Positions 43,631 through 54,754 of a stretch of 64,000 nucleotides of DNA are shown piece after piece; the stretch's first letter is position 1, and the number at the start of each line of letters is the position of its first letter. A model generated the notes under the pieces. The model was not told the DNA's origin and did no database searches. It saw only the letters and a program-made list of their open reading frames with translations. The translations under genes were made by a program, and so were the position numbers. The DNA lies in assembly GCF_016808095.1 (NCBI RefSeq), contig NC_068972.1, positions 35,805,029 through 35,869,028 on the forward strand, read 5' to 3'. This DNA comes from Vigna angularis (lineage: Eukaryota > Streptophyta > Magnoliopsida > Fabales > Fabaceae).

Positions 43631-45051
43631 GTTTCTCCCACGTCCGTGTTAAGTGCGATACTCTTACCGTTAACCGTCACTATTCACGTGAATAGTGTTA
43701 CTATTCATGTGAATAATACTATAGTGTTTTGTTGCAATGATTTACTATAGTAATTTTACAAAACACTTTTCTTTTCCTTATCTAAGTCCTATACACATTT
43801 CTAAGAGTATTACAAAAGCTTTCCATCACAATACAAATCTTCAAATCATTTTGATTCTTGATTGGTCTTGACTTGATTTGGACATCATCAAAACTTCATC
43901 TTCATCATTTTGCTAACAATAAAGGTTGTAACTTTCATGATATGTCCCCCATCACATGTGTCACTTCTTGCAAGGGGTCTTTATAGCATTCCTTTATTCA
44001 TTTTAAAAGCATAAAATAGATTATTCTCGTTTGTTAAAATTAAAATGGAGAGGGAAAATAATTATCATTTAAAAATTAGAATATATATATATATATATAA
44101 CAAAATTATCAACAATAAAATTTTAAAAATTATTTAAATTAACTTTTATAATTATAATTATAATTATTATTATTATTTTTGTTTAAACCCTAATTTGGTC
44201 CTCATATTTGTGTGTCAATCTCAAGTGAGTCATCGTGTTTTTTTCGGTCTCAATCAGGTCTTTATACTTGTTAAAATGAGTCAATTAAGCCTTCTTCGTT
44301 AATTTATCAGTAACGTCGTTTGCATTTGATTACATGGTGCACAGATAATGAGCTTAGTTTAAAATATTTAAATATATGGATAATAGTTTTATGAAAAAAA
44401 TTTATACGTGGCAGGAAATGAGGGAAGTAGTGATTTTGAGTGGCTTTTTATTTTAAGTTAAACAGAAAAACTGAAATGGGAATTAGGGATTTCATGAGTT
44501 AGGGATTTTGCTGTGGTGAGTGAGTGTGAGAATTAGGGTTGGGTCGACTTTGCGAAGACGAAGACAATCACGTGGTGGTGGAGGAACGGAATTGAAAGTG
44601 GAGGCCAGTTAAGGTTAGTATTCTATGTTTTTCGCTTTTGGCCTTTACGAATATGTAGTTATTTTGCTTTGTTTATGCTTTGTTGTGGTCCCAAATTTGT
44701 TGCGCTGTGGTCCCGATAGTGCTATGTTTTTGCGTTTAGGTTATAGTTGATTTGGTACTGTTATTTTGTAATGTGTCCCGAGATTGGTATGGGTTATGGA
44801 TCCCAAGATTGGTATGTCACTGTTTGTTGAAAGGTGTAGAGTGTTGTGGTCCCAAAAGTGCCTTTATGAATTGTTTAGAAGTTGTGTTCAACTTTTCTGT
44901 CTGAGTGTTTTCTTAGTGGGGATGTTAGTTTGTTCCCCTGTCTCGTTGATGTCTGACTGTTTGCTTAGTTAGTAAAAAGCGAGAAATAATAATGTTCCCC
45001 CCCCCCCTAATGTACAGGTGTTAAAAGCTTGTGGTTGAATTATAATATTGC

Positions 45052-45885
45052 ATGGCTGAACATATTAAAGTTGTGGTCCATCATTGTGGGCATTTTGTTA
45101 GTGATGAGAATGGACATTTAAAATTTGATGGCAAGATAGCAGAATAGTCTTGTGATCTAGACCTGTGGTGCTATTTTGGAATATTAGCTTCAGTGAAAGA
45201 CTTAGGTTATATAGACATAAAAGAACTTTGGTACAGTTTAGGAGGTTAGTCAGTGGTGCTAGATAGGTTAGAATTATTGACTGATGATAGGGGTGTTATG
45301 CATATGCTGAATATAGCAAGGTTAAATGATGAAGTTCATTTGTACGTGGTTCATAATACCATGGAACCATAGATAATATAAATGATTGATTGGGTTGATG
45401 GTGATGGGGTTGATGGTGATGTTAATGATGAAGTTGATGTTGCAAGAGAAGTGAAGGGTGAGCCTGAGGGTGAGGTTGAGGGTGAGGTTGAGGGTGAGGC
45501 TGAGGTTTAGCCTGAAGTTGGAACAGAAATGGAGGAGGGTCACTGTGAGGATGAGGTTGAGGGTGAAACTAAGGTTCAGCCTGAAGTTGGAATAGAAATG
45601 GAGGAGGGTCACTCTGAGGATGAGGTTGAGGATGAGGGTGAAGTTGCTAAACAGATTGAGCATGTGGAGGATGGTGAAGTACATCATGTAGAGGAGGTTG
45701 AGGTACATGATGTCAATGATTTTGAGCTGGAAGATGTAGAAGAAGATGAGATTGAAGATGATCATGTGGCTGAGGATGAGGGTGAGGATGACGCTGGAGA
45801 TGATGGTTAGCATGAAGAGGCTGGAGATGATGGTGAGGATGAGTCTGTGAGAGAAGATGGTCAGGATAAATGTAGACGCATTTAA
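45052..45885 (+). pseudogene. MULE transposase N-terminal part: PB1-like domain and acidic repeat
   Basis: ATG at 45052 gives MAEHIKVVVHHCGHFVSDEN, then WCYFGILASVKDLGYIDIKE, LWYSLGG, MHMLNIARLNDEVHLYVVHN, the PB1-like N-terminal domain of many plant MULE transposases. An acidic Glu/Asp/Val-rich region (45400-45870) follows, containing a duplicated 69-bp unit (around 45511 and 45580). In-frame stops occur at about 45148, 45247, 45370, 45508 and 45808. The catalytic DDE domain that should follow is absent: the frame stops at 45883 and the next recognisable protein text is the C-terminal domain. Confidence 0.75.
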
Positions 45886-46019
45886 ATACTTGATTGTAAT
45901 TCCACCTAGGAATGTAATCACTTTTCTCCAAACCTTATTGTGCTTTAACTGTTATATTTGCTTTGACAGTTTTATTTACTGACATTTTAATCTTCCGGGT
46001 TTTGGTCAAGATCTAGATT

Positions 46020-46912
46020 CAGTCCTAGATCACAATCAGACACTCTTGTGAACAACATGTGTGAGGGGTTCAGCAGTGTGCTAGTTAATAGTAGGTGTAA
46101 GCCATTTATCAATATGTTAGAAAACATTAGGGTTTACATCATAAAGAGATGGGCTACGAACAGGACAAAAATGGGTTTGTATCAAGGTTCTGTGTGCTCT
46201 AAGGTTCTCAACAGATTTGAAAAGCAGTCATGGTTAACCAGATATTGGTTACCAAGGTAACTTCATACCCACATTTAATTTCTGCTCATCATTAAGAGCA
46301 TGTTGCTAACTGTGTTGTCATTTTTGTGCTCATGACAGATGGTCATCACATCAATTATTTGAAGTCTTACACATTTCACAATTTGGGGAGCAATTTGTTG
46401 TCAATATTGAAAACAAGGACTGCAGTTGTAAAAAGTGGTTAATAACTGGAATTCCTTGCACTCACGCAATAACCGCAATGAAATTCTTGAATTTAAATGC
46501 AGAAGACTACATTGGCCATTGGTTTATGAAGTCAACTTATGAAGAGACTTACAACACCATCATTTATCCTATTAATGGTCAACTTGTCTGGGACATAACT
46601 TCATATCCAGATGTATTACCCCCAAAGAAGAGGACAATGCGAGGAAGACCCAAGAAGAAACGAAGACTAGAGCCTTGGGACTTGAAGAAGAATGACATTG
46701 AATTAAGAAAGGGTGGCAACAAAAAAACTTGTGTTGTTTGCAAACAACTTGGACACAACAAAAAATCATGTCCTCAACGACCTACAACACAATATATGCC
46801 TCCACCAGATGTGTCTGCTGACCAACCTACTCAACAAACACAACTCATAATCCCTCCACCAAGAGATGTGCCTATTTCTCAAGAGTCAGCTGAATGTCCT
46901 TGTGATGAATGA
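46020..46912 (+). pseudogene. MULE transposase C-terminal part: SWIM finger and zinc knuckle
   Basis: First piece (46048-46260): CEGFSSVLVNSRCKPFINML, ENIRVYIIKRW, the post-catalytic helical region. After an intron (about 46256-46340) the text resumes with FGEQFVVNIENKDCSCKKWL, TGIPCTHAI (SWIM zinc finger CxC...CxH) and IYPINGQLVWD. It then gives an RGRPKKKRR basic patch, the knuckle CVVCKQLGHNKKSC and a proline-rich end. This half is well preserved and open to its stop at 46910. Without the DDE core it cannot be a transposase, but a DNA-binding product is conceivable. Confidence 0.8.
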
Positions 46913-47070
46913 AGTCATATTTAATCTTAACTGTGATGAAGGACCAATGTATTATCATTTTTTTTTGTGTAATGTGTATTGCTCAAGACATATTTAGTGA
47001 TGAAGACAATGTAGTATAACTTTTGTTTTGGTGTATGTGTACTTCATGAAGACATATTTGGTGTAATTTG

Positions 47071-47250
47071 TATTGATGAAGTAATATCAGGTTTATTTTC
47101 TTATGTTATTGACTGAGTAAGATTGATGAAGTAATATCAGGTTCATTTTCTTATGTTGTTGACTGAGTAAGATTGATGAAGTAATATCAGGTTTCTTTTC
47201 TTATGTTATTGACTGAGTAAGATTGATAACCTAATATCAGGTTTCTTTTC
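47071..47250 (+). repeat. 50-bp tandem repeat in the MULE 3' region
   Basis: Three units and a partial fourth of GATTGATGAAGTAATATCAG followed by GTTYATTTTCTTATGTTATTGACTGAGTAA-like text, starting at 47071, 47121, 47171 and 47221. Confidence 0.85.
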
Positions 47251-47737
47251 TTATTTTAATATCAGATTTGTTTTGTTATCTTAGGCACTGAGTAAGACAA
47301 AGTTGTTATCAGGTTGTTTTCTTAAATGATAATGAAGTCCACTTTTTATTCATGTCGTTATCATATGTTTATGATGTTTAACAAAGTTTCTTTCTAATGT
47401 TACCTTTGCATTTCCTTTAACAACTACAATCCATATGAAATTTCATTAATCAAATAAGACAATATTAAACATCATTACAAGTCAACTTTATATTTAAAAC
47501 AGACAACAACATTCCAAACATCCTTCCAAAGATCAAATTACATTCATATAAATCTACTTTCATCATACTTTCATCAACCTAGTTTCATCAACATTGATAT
47601 CACAATTACATTACAAACACATGTAACAAACCCGATTGAGACCGAAAAAAACACGATGACCCACTTGAGATTGACACACAAATATGAGGACCAAATGAGG
47701 GTTTAAACCTATTATTTTTTATTATTATTAAAAAATA

Positions 47738-50348
47738 GATTTAAACCCTCGGATGATCCTCATATTTGTATGGGAATCTCAGTTGGGTCCTCATATTTGA
47801 AACTATCTCAATTAGATCATAATATTTGTAAAATTGAGCCAATTTTACCCTATCTGTTAAGTTGTCCCAAACGATGTTAACTTGAACTGAACTGTATTTT
47901 CTTTTATGGTGTGGTATTGTGCATTAAATTGAACGAGTGTTGTGCTATGCTTCTTCTTCCCTCCAACCAATAATCACCTTTCACCTCTTCCACTCCTCCA
48001 CCCAATTGAACCGAACGATTCAACCGAAGTTTGCAAGTTACAACTTTTTCTTTCAATTCTAAATTCTAACACAACATAATCCATTATCTTAGTCAACACA
48101 ATGAGCAACCCAACCCTTATAGGTCCACCTGAACTCTACATCGCCGAACCCACCGCAACCCTCGCCCAAACAATCCCCGACCCAGCTTCAATCCCAACAG
48201 TTACATGCACCACTCCAAGTGACCCCTTCATGAACCTAATGGTGTCCGCATTCAACACCACATCAACCCCAAACATGACCTTAATGGAAAATTTATCCCC
48301 AACATTTCTTACCACGGGGAACCCATGTCTGGACTTCTTCTTCCACGTGGTTCCTGACACCCCACCAGCGACCTTCCTCCAAAGACTCAAACTTGTGTGA
48401 GCCCTCACTTCATTGCCACCACCCCAAAACCCTCGCTGCTAACATTCCCTCCCTGACTGACTTTGGATACTTCAAGGACCTCCCAAAAATCCTTTACCTC
48501 CTTCTAGAAGGTTCCGATGCCCGCGAAATTCAAAAACGAGAGTGATGCAAGGAAAAACTGCGGTGCAAGGCAAAACAGCGGATGATCAACAGAAGAAAAA
48601 AGCGTAGGACTACTAAGACGCAAAAGGGGAAAAGGGAGGCTTTGAATGAAACAGTCGACGCGGCGAAGGACAAAACTGAGTCTTCCGAGAAAGAACTTTC
48701 ACATGTTGCCAGAGAAGAGAAAAGGAAGGCATTGGCGAAGAAGCTCGGTTATCGTTATACAAGCGACCCAGATTTTCGATTCCTTCATGATTGCGTCTCT
48801 GATCATTTTGCCGAGTGTTTGAGGAAGGATCTCGAGTTTTTGAAATCTGGGTCGGTGACGAAAATCAGTCTTGCCGCAAAATGGTGTCCCTCTGTGGACT
48901 ATCTTTCGATCGACAAGCTTTGTTGTGTGAAACAATTGCGAAAAGGGTTTTTCCTCGTGAGGAATATAATGAGTACGAGGGGGTTGAGGAGGCGCATTAT
49001 GCTTATAGAGTTCGCGATCGGTTGAGGAAGGAGGTGTTGGTGCCTTTGAGGAAGGTGTTGGAGTTGCCTGAGGTGTTCATAGGGGACAATCGTTGGGATT
49101 TGATTCCTTACAATAGGGTTGCTTCTGTGGCTATGGAATTTTATAAAGATAAGTTTTTGAAGCATGACAAGGAGAGGTTTAAGGCTTACTTGAAGGATGT
49201 GGAGTCAGGGAAGAGTACTATTGTTGTCGGTGCTTCGCTTCCCCATCGGATCATAAGGTCATTGGATAATGGGGATTGTGAGGATGTGACTGAGTTGCAG
49301 TGGAAGAGGGTGGTTGATGATTTGAAGAAGAAAGGGATGATGAAAAGTTGTTTGGTTGTTTGTGATGTGTCTGGGAGTATGGACGGGTTGCCCATGGAGG
49401 TGTGTGTGGCATTAGGGTTGTTGGTGTCTGAGTTGTGTGAAGAGCCTTGGAAGGGGAAGGTTGTGACTTTTTTCTAATGACCTTAAACTCCATTTGATTA
49501 AAGGGGATGATCTCAAGTCCAAGAAGGAGTTTGTGAAGAACATGGATGCGGGCTGGAACACTGATTTTCAGAAGGTGTTTGATCTGATCTTGGAGGTGGC
49601 TGTGAGCGGGAATCTGAAACCGGATCAGATGATAAGTTGTTTGTGTTTAGTGACATGGAGTTTGATCAAGCCTCAACAAACCCTTGGGAGACTGATTACC
49701 AAGCAATCACTAGGAAGTTTGGAAGAAAGGGTTTGGCGATGTGGTGCCTCAGATGATTTTTTGGAATCTGAGAGACTCTAAGGCCACCCCAATGCCAGGA
49801 ACTCAGAAAGCAGTGGCATTGCCCTGTGGGTTTTCTAAGAATTTGCTCGCATTGTTATTGGACAAGGAGGGAGCTAAACTCCGTAGAATCCTTCATTTCT
49901 CTACTCTCTTTCTTTATGTTGCCTTCTCAGTCTTTTACAATGCTGTCTTTGGACAAACATTCTCACGCAGGAGAAGAGGAGTTCGACAAACGCCGCAGCG
50001 GCGTTTTTTAGTTTGAGAGGGAAAAAAAGGTATGTAGGTGTGTGTCTGGGGAGTGAGAAGGAAGCACCTTGGACGGAAGAGCGAAAGAGGTGAGAGGTGA
50101 TAGGGAAGAAGAAACATTATCGCTAAGTGGATCTGATGATTTTAAAATACATCACTCATTTAATTTAATGTATAATGCCACACTATAAAAAAAATACACT
50201 TCAGTTCAAGTTAACCGGTGTTTGGGACAACTTAACGAATAGAATAAAATTGACTCAATTTTACAAATATTATGACTCAATTGAGAGAGTTTCAAATATG
50301 AGAACTCAATTGAGATTCTCATACGAGGACCATGCGAGGGTTTAAACC
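47738..50348 (+). mobile_element. Pack-MULE with about 190-bp TIRs and 9-bp TSD, carrying a DUF2828 gene copy
   Basis: The left end (GATTTAAACCCTCGGATGAT...) and right end (...GCGAGGGTTTAAACC) are long inverted repeats of about 190 bp with scattered mismatches. They are flanked by a perfect 9-bp direct repeat TAAAAAATA (47729-47737 and 50349-50357). There is no transposase inside; the interior is a host-type gene copy. By definition this is a Pack-MULE. Its TIR start resembles that of the adjacent MULE at 44180. Confidence 0.88.
48101..50016 (+). pseudogene. DUF2828 / vWA-domain protein gene copy within the Pack-MULE
   Basis: The ATG at 48101 (MSNPTLIGPPELYIAEPT) begins text matching plant DUF2828 proteins: DPFMNLMVSAFNTT, NLSPTFLTTGNPCLDFFFHV, PDTPPATFLQRLKL. 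A deletion and frameshifts follow (48398-48600). The chain then continues across frames with DFGYFKDLPKILYLLLEGSD, DPDFRFLHDCVSDHFAECL, ISLAAKWCPSVD, EGVEEAHYAYRVRDRLRKEV, LELPEVFIGDNRWDLIPYNR. The vWA-like MIDAS motif CDVSGSMDG (about 49360-49385) and VALGLLVSEL come next, and after further breaks VFDLILEVAVSGNLKPDQM, FWNLRDSKATPMPGTQK and EEEFDK. The text covers most of the family length (about 650 residues), lacks introns and has at least five frame breaks. Biochemical role of DUF2828 unknown. Confidence 0.85.
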
Positions 50349-50357
50349 TAAAAAATA

Positions 50358-51101
50358 AACACACATTCATATGATATATGTGCTTTCATTGGTAAGAGTT
50401 TCCCTGTTTAGGTGTACACAATATTTTTTTCAATATTACGTCTAAGTTTTCATTTCAAGTAATTGTTTTTAAAATTTTAATTTTTCTTACCCTTTTTTTA
50501 AATTTAATTATTTTTTAAAATTAAAATAATGTTTTATAATAAAAAATTATCTACTAAATAAATAAAATTATTTACAACTGTGAAAAATATCTATATTTAT
50601 TTTTATAATCATAAGTGAACACACATCCTATATTATATTACATATAAGAGAGGTTTTCCTTTGGTACACATGTTTTTTCTCTTCTTAGTTTTAGTTTACG
50701 TATTCTCTTTCTAATTTTACTCTTTAAGTATTTTTTTTAATTAAAATGATTGTTTTACAAATTTTATGCTTTTTTTTAATTTAACTATTTCTTTTTAATT
50801 TGACCATTTTTTTAAAATTTGGTTATTTTTTGAATCAAAATAACTATTTATAATTTAAAAATTATTTAAAAACAATTACCCATAATAAAATTGTATTAAA
50901 TTTATTTATCACAAATAAGTGAGATTCCTTCTTGTGTACATTTTGTTTCCAATTAAGTATTATTTTAAAATTTAAATAATTATTTTATCTATTTTACTCA
51001 ATGATCTTTTGAATTTAACTTTGTTTATTTAATTTGATTTTTTTTTTCTAAATCTAACTATTTTTTAAATTTAATTTTTGTTTATCATATAGCGCAAGTG
51101 T

Positions 51102-51104
<3 letters not shown>
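50358..51104. other. AT-rich intergenic stretch
   Basis: Very AT-rich with T and A runs. Nothing recognised. Confidence 0.55.

Positions 51105-51169
<65 letters not shown>
51105..51169. repeat. (TA)n microsatellite at a transposon end
   Basis: About 32 TA units directly before the left inverted repeat of the 1.1-kb element at 51170-52270. Confidence 0.95.
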
Positions 51170-51171
<2 letters not shown>

Positions 51172-52270
51172 ATTTCTATTTTTATTAATTATTTTAAAAT
51201 GGTTATTAGTTTTTTGGATTTTAAAGTGGTTTTGATTTTTTTAATTTTTGTTTAATTTAGTCTTTTTTTCGTGCAGAATATAAATCGTTAACGACATAAT
51301 ATCCACATAGTGAATGACGTGGCTATCACATCATCTTATCTTCTTCCCAACATCCTTAACTTCATCGTCACTGCATAATTGGTCACCAAATTCTCCCTCC
51401 CCCCCCCCCCCCCCCCCCTCCCACACTATGTTGCTACATCGCACCGTCATCTTCTTCCTCATACTACATCCTTGTACTACTATCGTGAGACAGTCAGCAT
51501 CTTCTTCAAACAAGCCGCAAATCACAGATCTGCAACCTCAAAAGCAACTTGGAAAAAACCCTAACTCGTGCACCAGAATGCGAGAACCTCTACGCCTAGC
51601 CACCCAAACCAAACATGAAGTCACCAACAGCACAACCATGAACCACTGCAGAAACCTTTATTAGCCACCACTTCCTCGCATCACCAACAAAAATCACGAC
51701 GAAACCCTAACAACATATTTTGTGCCTCCTCTATACAAAACCTCATTACGAGTTTGAACCTGCAAATCAAAAAGTCAAAGACCACAAATTGTAAATGAAA
51801 CCCAACATCTCCATCATTGCAACTTGAATCAACCACGACAAGGCACCATTTTTATTCAACTACCACAGATTCGCATAGCCGTGAAACCCAACTCGTGAAT
51901 CATTATCGTGATCAACCATGGAAGCATCAAGAACCACGAAACCCTTACATCAGGCACCTGCAAACATAATCCCAAAACCAGACCAGAGAATTTCAAACTA
52001 AATCTTCGCAACAAGAAATCCATCTTCACACCGTCATGGAAAGCCAAATCATGAACTAGAAAACCCTAATTGTTTCACTGCCATGGGCAGCCACGTTAGA
52101 CAAAATGGTAGTCACGTCATTCACCTCACGTGGACATTGTGTCATTAACAATTTAGACGGAAAAAAGACTAAATTGAACAAAAATTGGGACCACCTTAAA
52201 AGTCTGAAAAATTCGATGACCACTTTCAATGAAATTGATGAAAATAGGGATCAAAATATGTATTAAACCT
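51170..52270. mobile_element. Non-autonomous MULE-like element with about 150-bp degenerate TIRs
   Basis: The left end (GATTTCTATTTTTATTAATT... through AATTTTTGTTTAATTTAGTC to GTGAATGACGTGG, to 51331) is the inverse of the right end (GTCACGTCATTCAC... to ...AATAGGGATCAAAATATG, 52110-52260). The interior, about 51340-52100, has a long C run and many short frames but no protein homology that I recognise. TSDs could not be fixed because the left end merges with the TA repeat. Length and long TIRs suggest a MULE derivative. Confidence 0.6.
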
Positions 52271-52509
52271 ATATATTTTGATTTTATCCTTATTAATATA
52301 ACTTTTTATATTTAAATTTTCTATCTACTAATATAAAGGAATTCTTTTTGATAATTGCAATAGTTTTTTTATACACATTTTATTGTTGATTTTATCTTTA
52401 TTAATATAATTATTTTATCTTTTCAATTTTGTATCCATTATTTTATAATTAATTTTTTAGGAATATATTTTTTATAAATTTAATAACATTAAACGAATAA
52501 GTGGGTAAA
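52271..52509. other. AT-rich spacer
   Basis: No feature recognised. Confidence 0.5.
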
Positions 52510-52808
52510 AGATACATTAATATTCGCTCAATTACGAATCAGGGACGAGTATAATATTATCTGTATGCATCGTGATCCGTTATCCATCTAAAATTATAAT
52601 TTTATCCTAAATTTGTATTAGTTATCCTCTGTTCTCATTTAGGTTTTTCATCTTTCTATTTATTAGGTGATTTCTCCTCTGAATTTCTCTCGTTATCTAG
52701 ATTTTCTCTCACCACATTACACTCTTATTGCAAATAGTTCACCGCAAGGTATAGTGGCATCATTGTTTCTCACAAATAGATGCTACTCATTTGGTTATAA
52801 CCATTGTG
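52510..52808 (+). repeat. Direct repeat copy A (matches 56270-56556)
   Basis: Shares ATTA(A/G)TAT(T/C)CG, TCTAAAATTATAATTTTATC, TTTTTC(C)ATCTTTCT, ACACTCTTA and TCTCACAAAT..GCTACTCATTT in the same order as 56270-56556. An unclassified repeat that flanks the gypsy scrap and Sirevirus. Confidence 0.6.
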
Positions 52809-53109
52809 ATAGAACGCCCAGATGTTTTCAACAAACAAGTCTTTCGAAAGGACCTAAACTCTCCCACCCATTTTCCCCTTAAACTTCGAAAATTGGCACT
52901 ACCAATAACCTAGACACAAACTACTTATACTAGTATGTTTTACAAGGTTACAAATGTAAGAGGGTATGTTTTCTACTTCTAATAAGCTTGACATCCCAAC
53001 TCAGTAATCTGCTTGGCATCCCAACTCGGCAACCTTGCTTAGCATCCCAGCTTTGTATCCCAGCTTGGCAACACGGCTTGGGAACAAGATCGACAAAAAA
53101 CTGATAGAA

Positions 53110-53303
53110 TATTAATACCCCGCCCTTGAAGTTCCATGGAACCTATTAATACCATGGCCTTGAAGTTTTACCTTGTTCTCAAGGTGAAACTCTAGAAATT
53201 CTTTGGTGATGACGTCTATAGATTCCTAGTTATTTTCACTCTTAGAAAGTTGTTGCCATTTTATTAAGACTTCCATTTTACCCGCTTCATTCTGACGGGT
53301 GCA
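53110..53303 (-). pseudogene. Ty3/gypsy integrase C-terminal scrap
   Basis: The minus strand reads EVLIKWQQLSKSENN then stop, ESIDVITKEFLEFHLENKVK. This is the chromodomain-side end of a plant gypsy integrase (pattern EVLIQW..L....ATWED...I...FP.F.LEDKV). It is broken at 53303 by the Sirevirus LTR. 52809-53109 may be its 3' LTR or flank; a repeated word GCATCCCAACTC lies there, otherwise nothing recognised. Confidence 0.6.
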
Positions 53304-54737
53304 TGTTGATAGGGGAGCAATATAAGTGTTAAACTCAATCCCTGATGTGTTTGGTTTTTTATGATGACAACACATTGATTGTAACAACACATATATGTTT
53401 TCATAACAACAGAAATGTGCATTTGTGATTAATACATGTGTTGGTATGTAAATGTTTCTTTATGATTGATACATATGATGATATGTTGTCTGGTCTGCAT
53501 ACTTCTATGATCATAATTGGGTTTATATCTATTGTATGCAAACTAAATGTTTTGTGTGATAAAACCACAAGCACAAAGTAACTCTATATGAAATAATCGA
53601 TTACAGTGATGTTGTAATCAATTAAGTTCATGAGATAGCTTATGTTTTAAATTATGGTAAAACAACACTTTTTAACCGATTACATTAGTGTAAAATCGAT
53701 TAAAACTCGTGTTTTTACAAATATCTTTTTGAAATGTGTTGTGATGAGTTTTGTGTTGAAAATGTTTTCAAAATGCCTAACTGTTGTACTTAACCAATTA
53801 CACATTTTATGTAATCAATTAAGTTTTTTATACTTTGAAAAATGTTTGTTGACAAGTCTTAACTATCTCAATGGTCATATTTTTATATGTTTTGACTTAC
53901 ATGATATAGTAAATCGATTACATTATGTGCCTAATCTTTTAAATCTATTTGAATGTTTTTCAAGTGTAACTCTATTACTAATGTAACCGATTACATTATT
54001 ATAGTAATCGATTAGATTGTGTCTGTTATGAGAAAACTATAAATTGACGCATTGCACACTACTCTATAGACTTTTGATCATTCTAAACTTTCATATCTGA
54101 TACTTTGTGAATTTAGAAAAGAGATACAGATGTGCTGAGACGCTCCAAGAAATAAGATACACAAGAGTTGATTATCTCGAAGGTTTCTTGAAGAGCATAT
54201 TTGGGTTTTCACTACTGATCAACTACTGACTACTGAGGTGTAGCCTTGACTGATCAAATTTCGTTTTTAGCAATCTTGGATTGTGTGGTTCCCTGTGCGT
54301 TCGGCCAGGAAGAAGAGCGAGGAGTTCTTTGAACTTTGAGAGGTGTCTCAAAGGGTGACTACAGAAGAAGATTGTTCTTGCTACAGGATTATGTTGTTGG
54401 CTATATTAGATTAGTGAGTTAGAGAGGTGGTTACATTTGAGAGGTGGTCTCTGTAAAGCCTTGTTGTAAAAACTCATATCTTTATAGTGCAATTGGCTTT
54501 CAATCTCAGGTTGATTGAAAGGACACTGGATGTAGGCATTAAGGTCGAACCAGTATAACTTATCTCTTTTATTTTCATTGCATGCACTTTATTGCTTGGA
54601 TTTCAAGATAGATTAAAGATCATTCTTAGTTTGCGAAAAGATTGAAAAAGTAATTGTTTTATGGATCACCAATTCAAACCCCCCCCCTCCCCCCTCCCCC
54701 CTCCTAGTAAGAGAAACTAGCCATTTATTTTCTTACA
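53304..54737 (+). repeat. 5' LTR of the second Sirevirus
   Basis: 1434 bp from TGTTGATAGGGGAGCA to TTTCTTACA. It has several (A/T)AATCGATTA words, a TATA-like CTATAAATTGACGC (about 54036), the shared block GTAGGCATTAAGGTCGAACC and a run of C tracts near the end. Confidence 0.85.
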
Positions 54738-54738
54738 A

Positions 54739-54754
54739 TTGACACCAGAGCTGG
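54739..54754 (+). promoter_or_regulatory. Primer-binding site of the second Sirevirus
   Basis: TTGACACCAGAGCTGG directly after the LTR, resembling the initiator-Met site TTGGTATCAGAGCTGG with a few changes. Confidence 0.7.

Larger units (their letters stand above)
42842..43918 (-). mobile_element. Solo LTR (copia-type) with 5-bp TSD ATAAA
   Basis: 1077 bp bounded by TGTCAGG and GCTAACA, flanked on both sides by ATAAA (42837-42841 and 43919-43923), with no internal retrotransposon sequence: the signature of LTR-LTR recombination. Read on the minus strand it starts TGTTAGCAAAATGATGAAG, has a TATA box (TATAAATA, complement of 43454-43461) and a transcribed CT-rich leader. It contains a 26-bp tandem array (43502-43630) and a duplicated stretch of about 34 bp (GGATGAACACCTCCTCCGAA, 43187-43255). 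The LTR style recalls Sirevirus-like copia, but the lineage is not certain. Confidence 0.85.
44180..47709 (+). mobile_element. MULE with about 80-bp TIRs and 9-bp TSD, transposase core deleted
   Basis: Left TIR (GTTTAAACCCTAATTTGGTC..., 44180-44260) is the inverse of 47629-47709 (...GAGGGTTTAAACC). It is flanked by the 9-bp direct repeat TATTATTTT (44171-44179 and 47710-47718), the TSD length of Mutator-like elements. Inside are a transposase N-terminal exon and C-terminal exons, with the catalytic core missing. A 5' UTR intron is likely (donor AAGGTTAGTATT near 44613, acceptor TGTACAG at 45017). Confidence 0.85.

Noticed and set aside
45322..45921. 199-codon minus-strand open frame
   Set aside because: It is antisense to the acidic repeat of the MULE transposase; the repeat composition keeps the frame open and the protein is a low-complexity Leu/Ile/Asn string.
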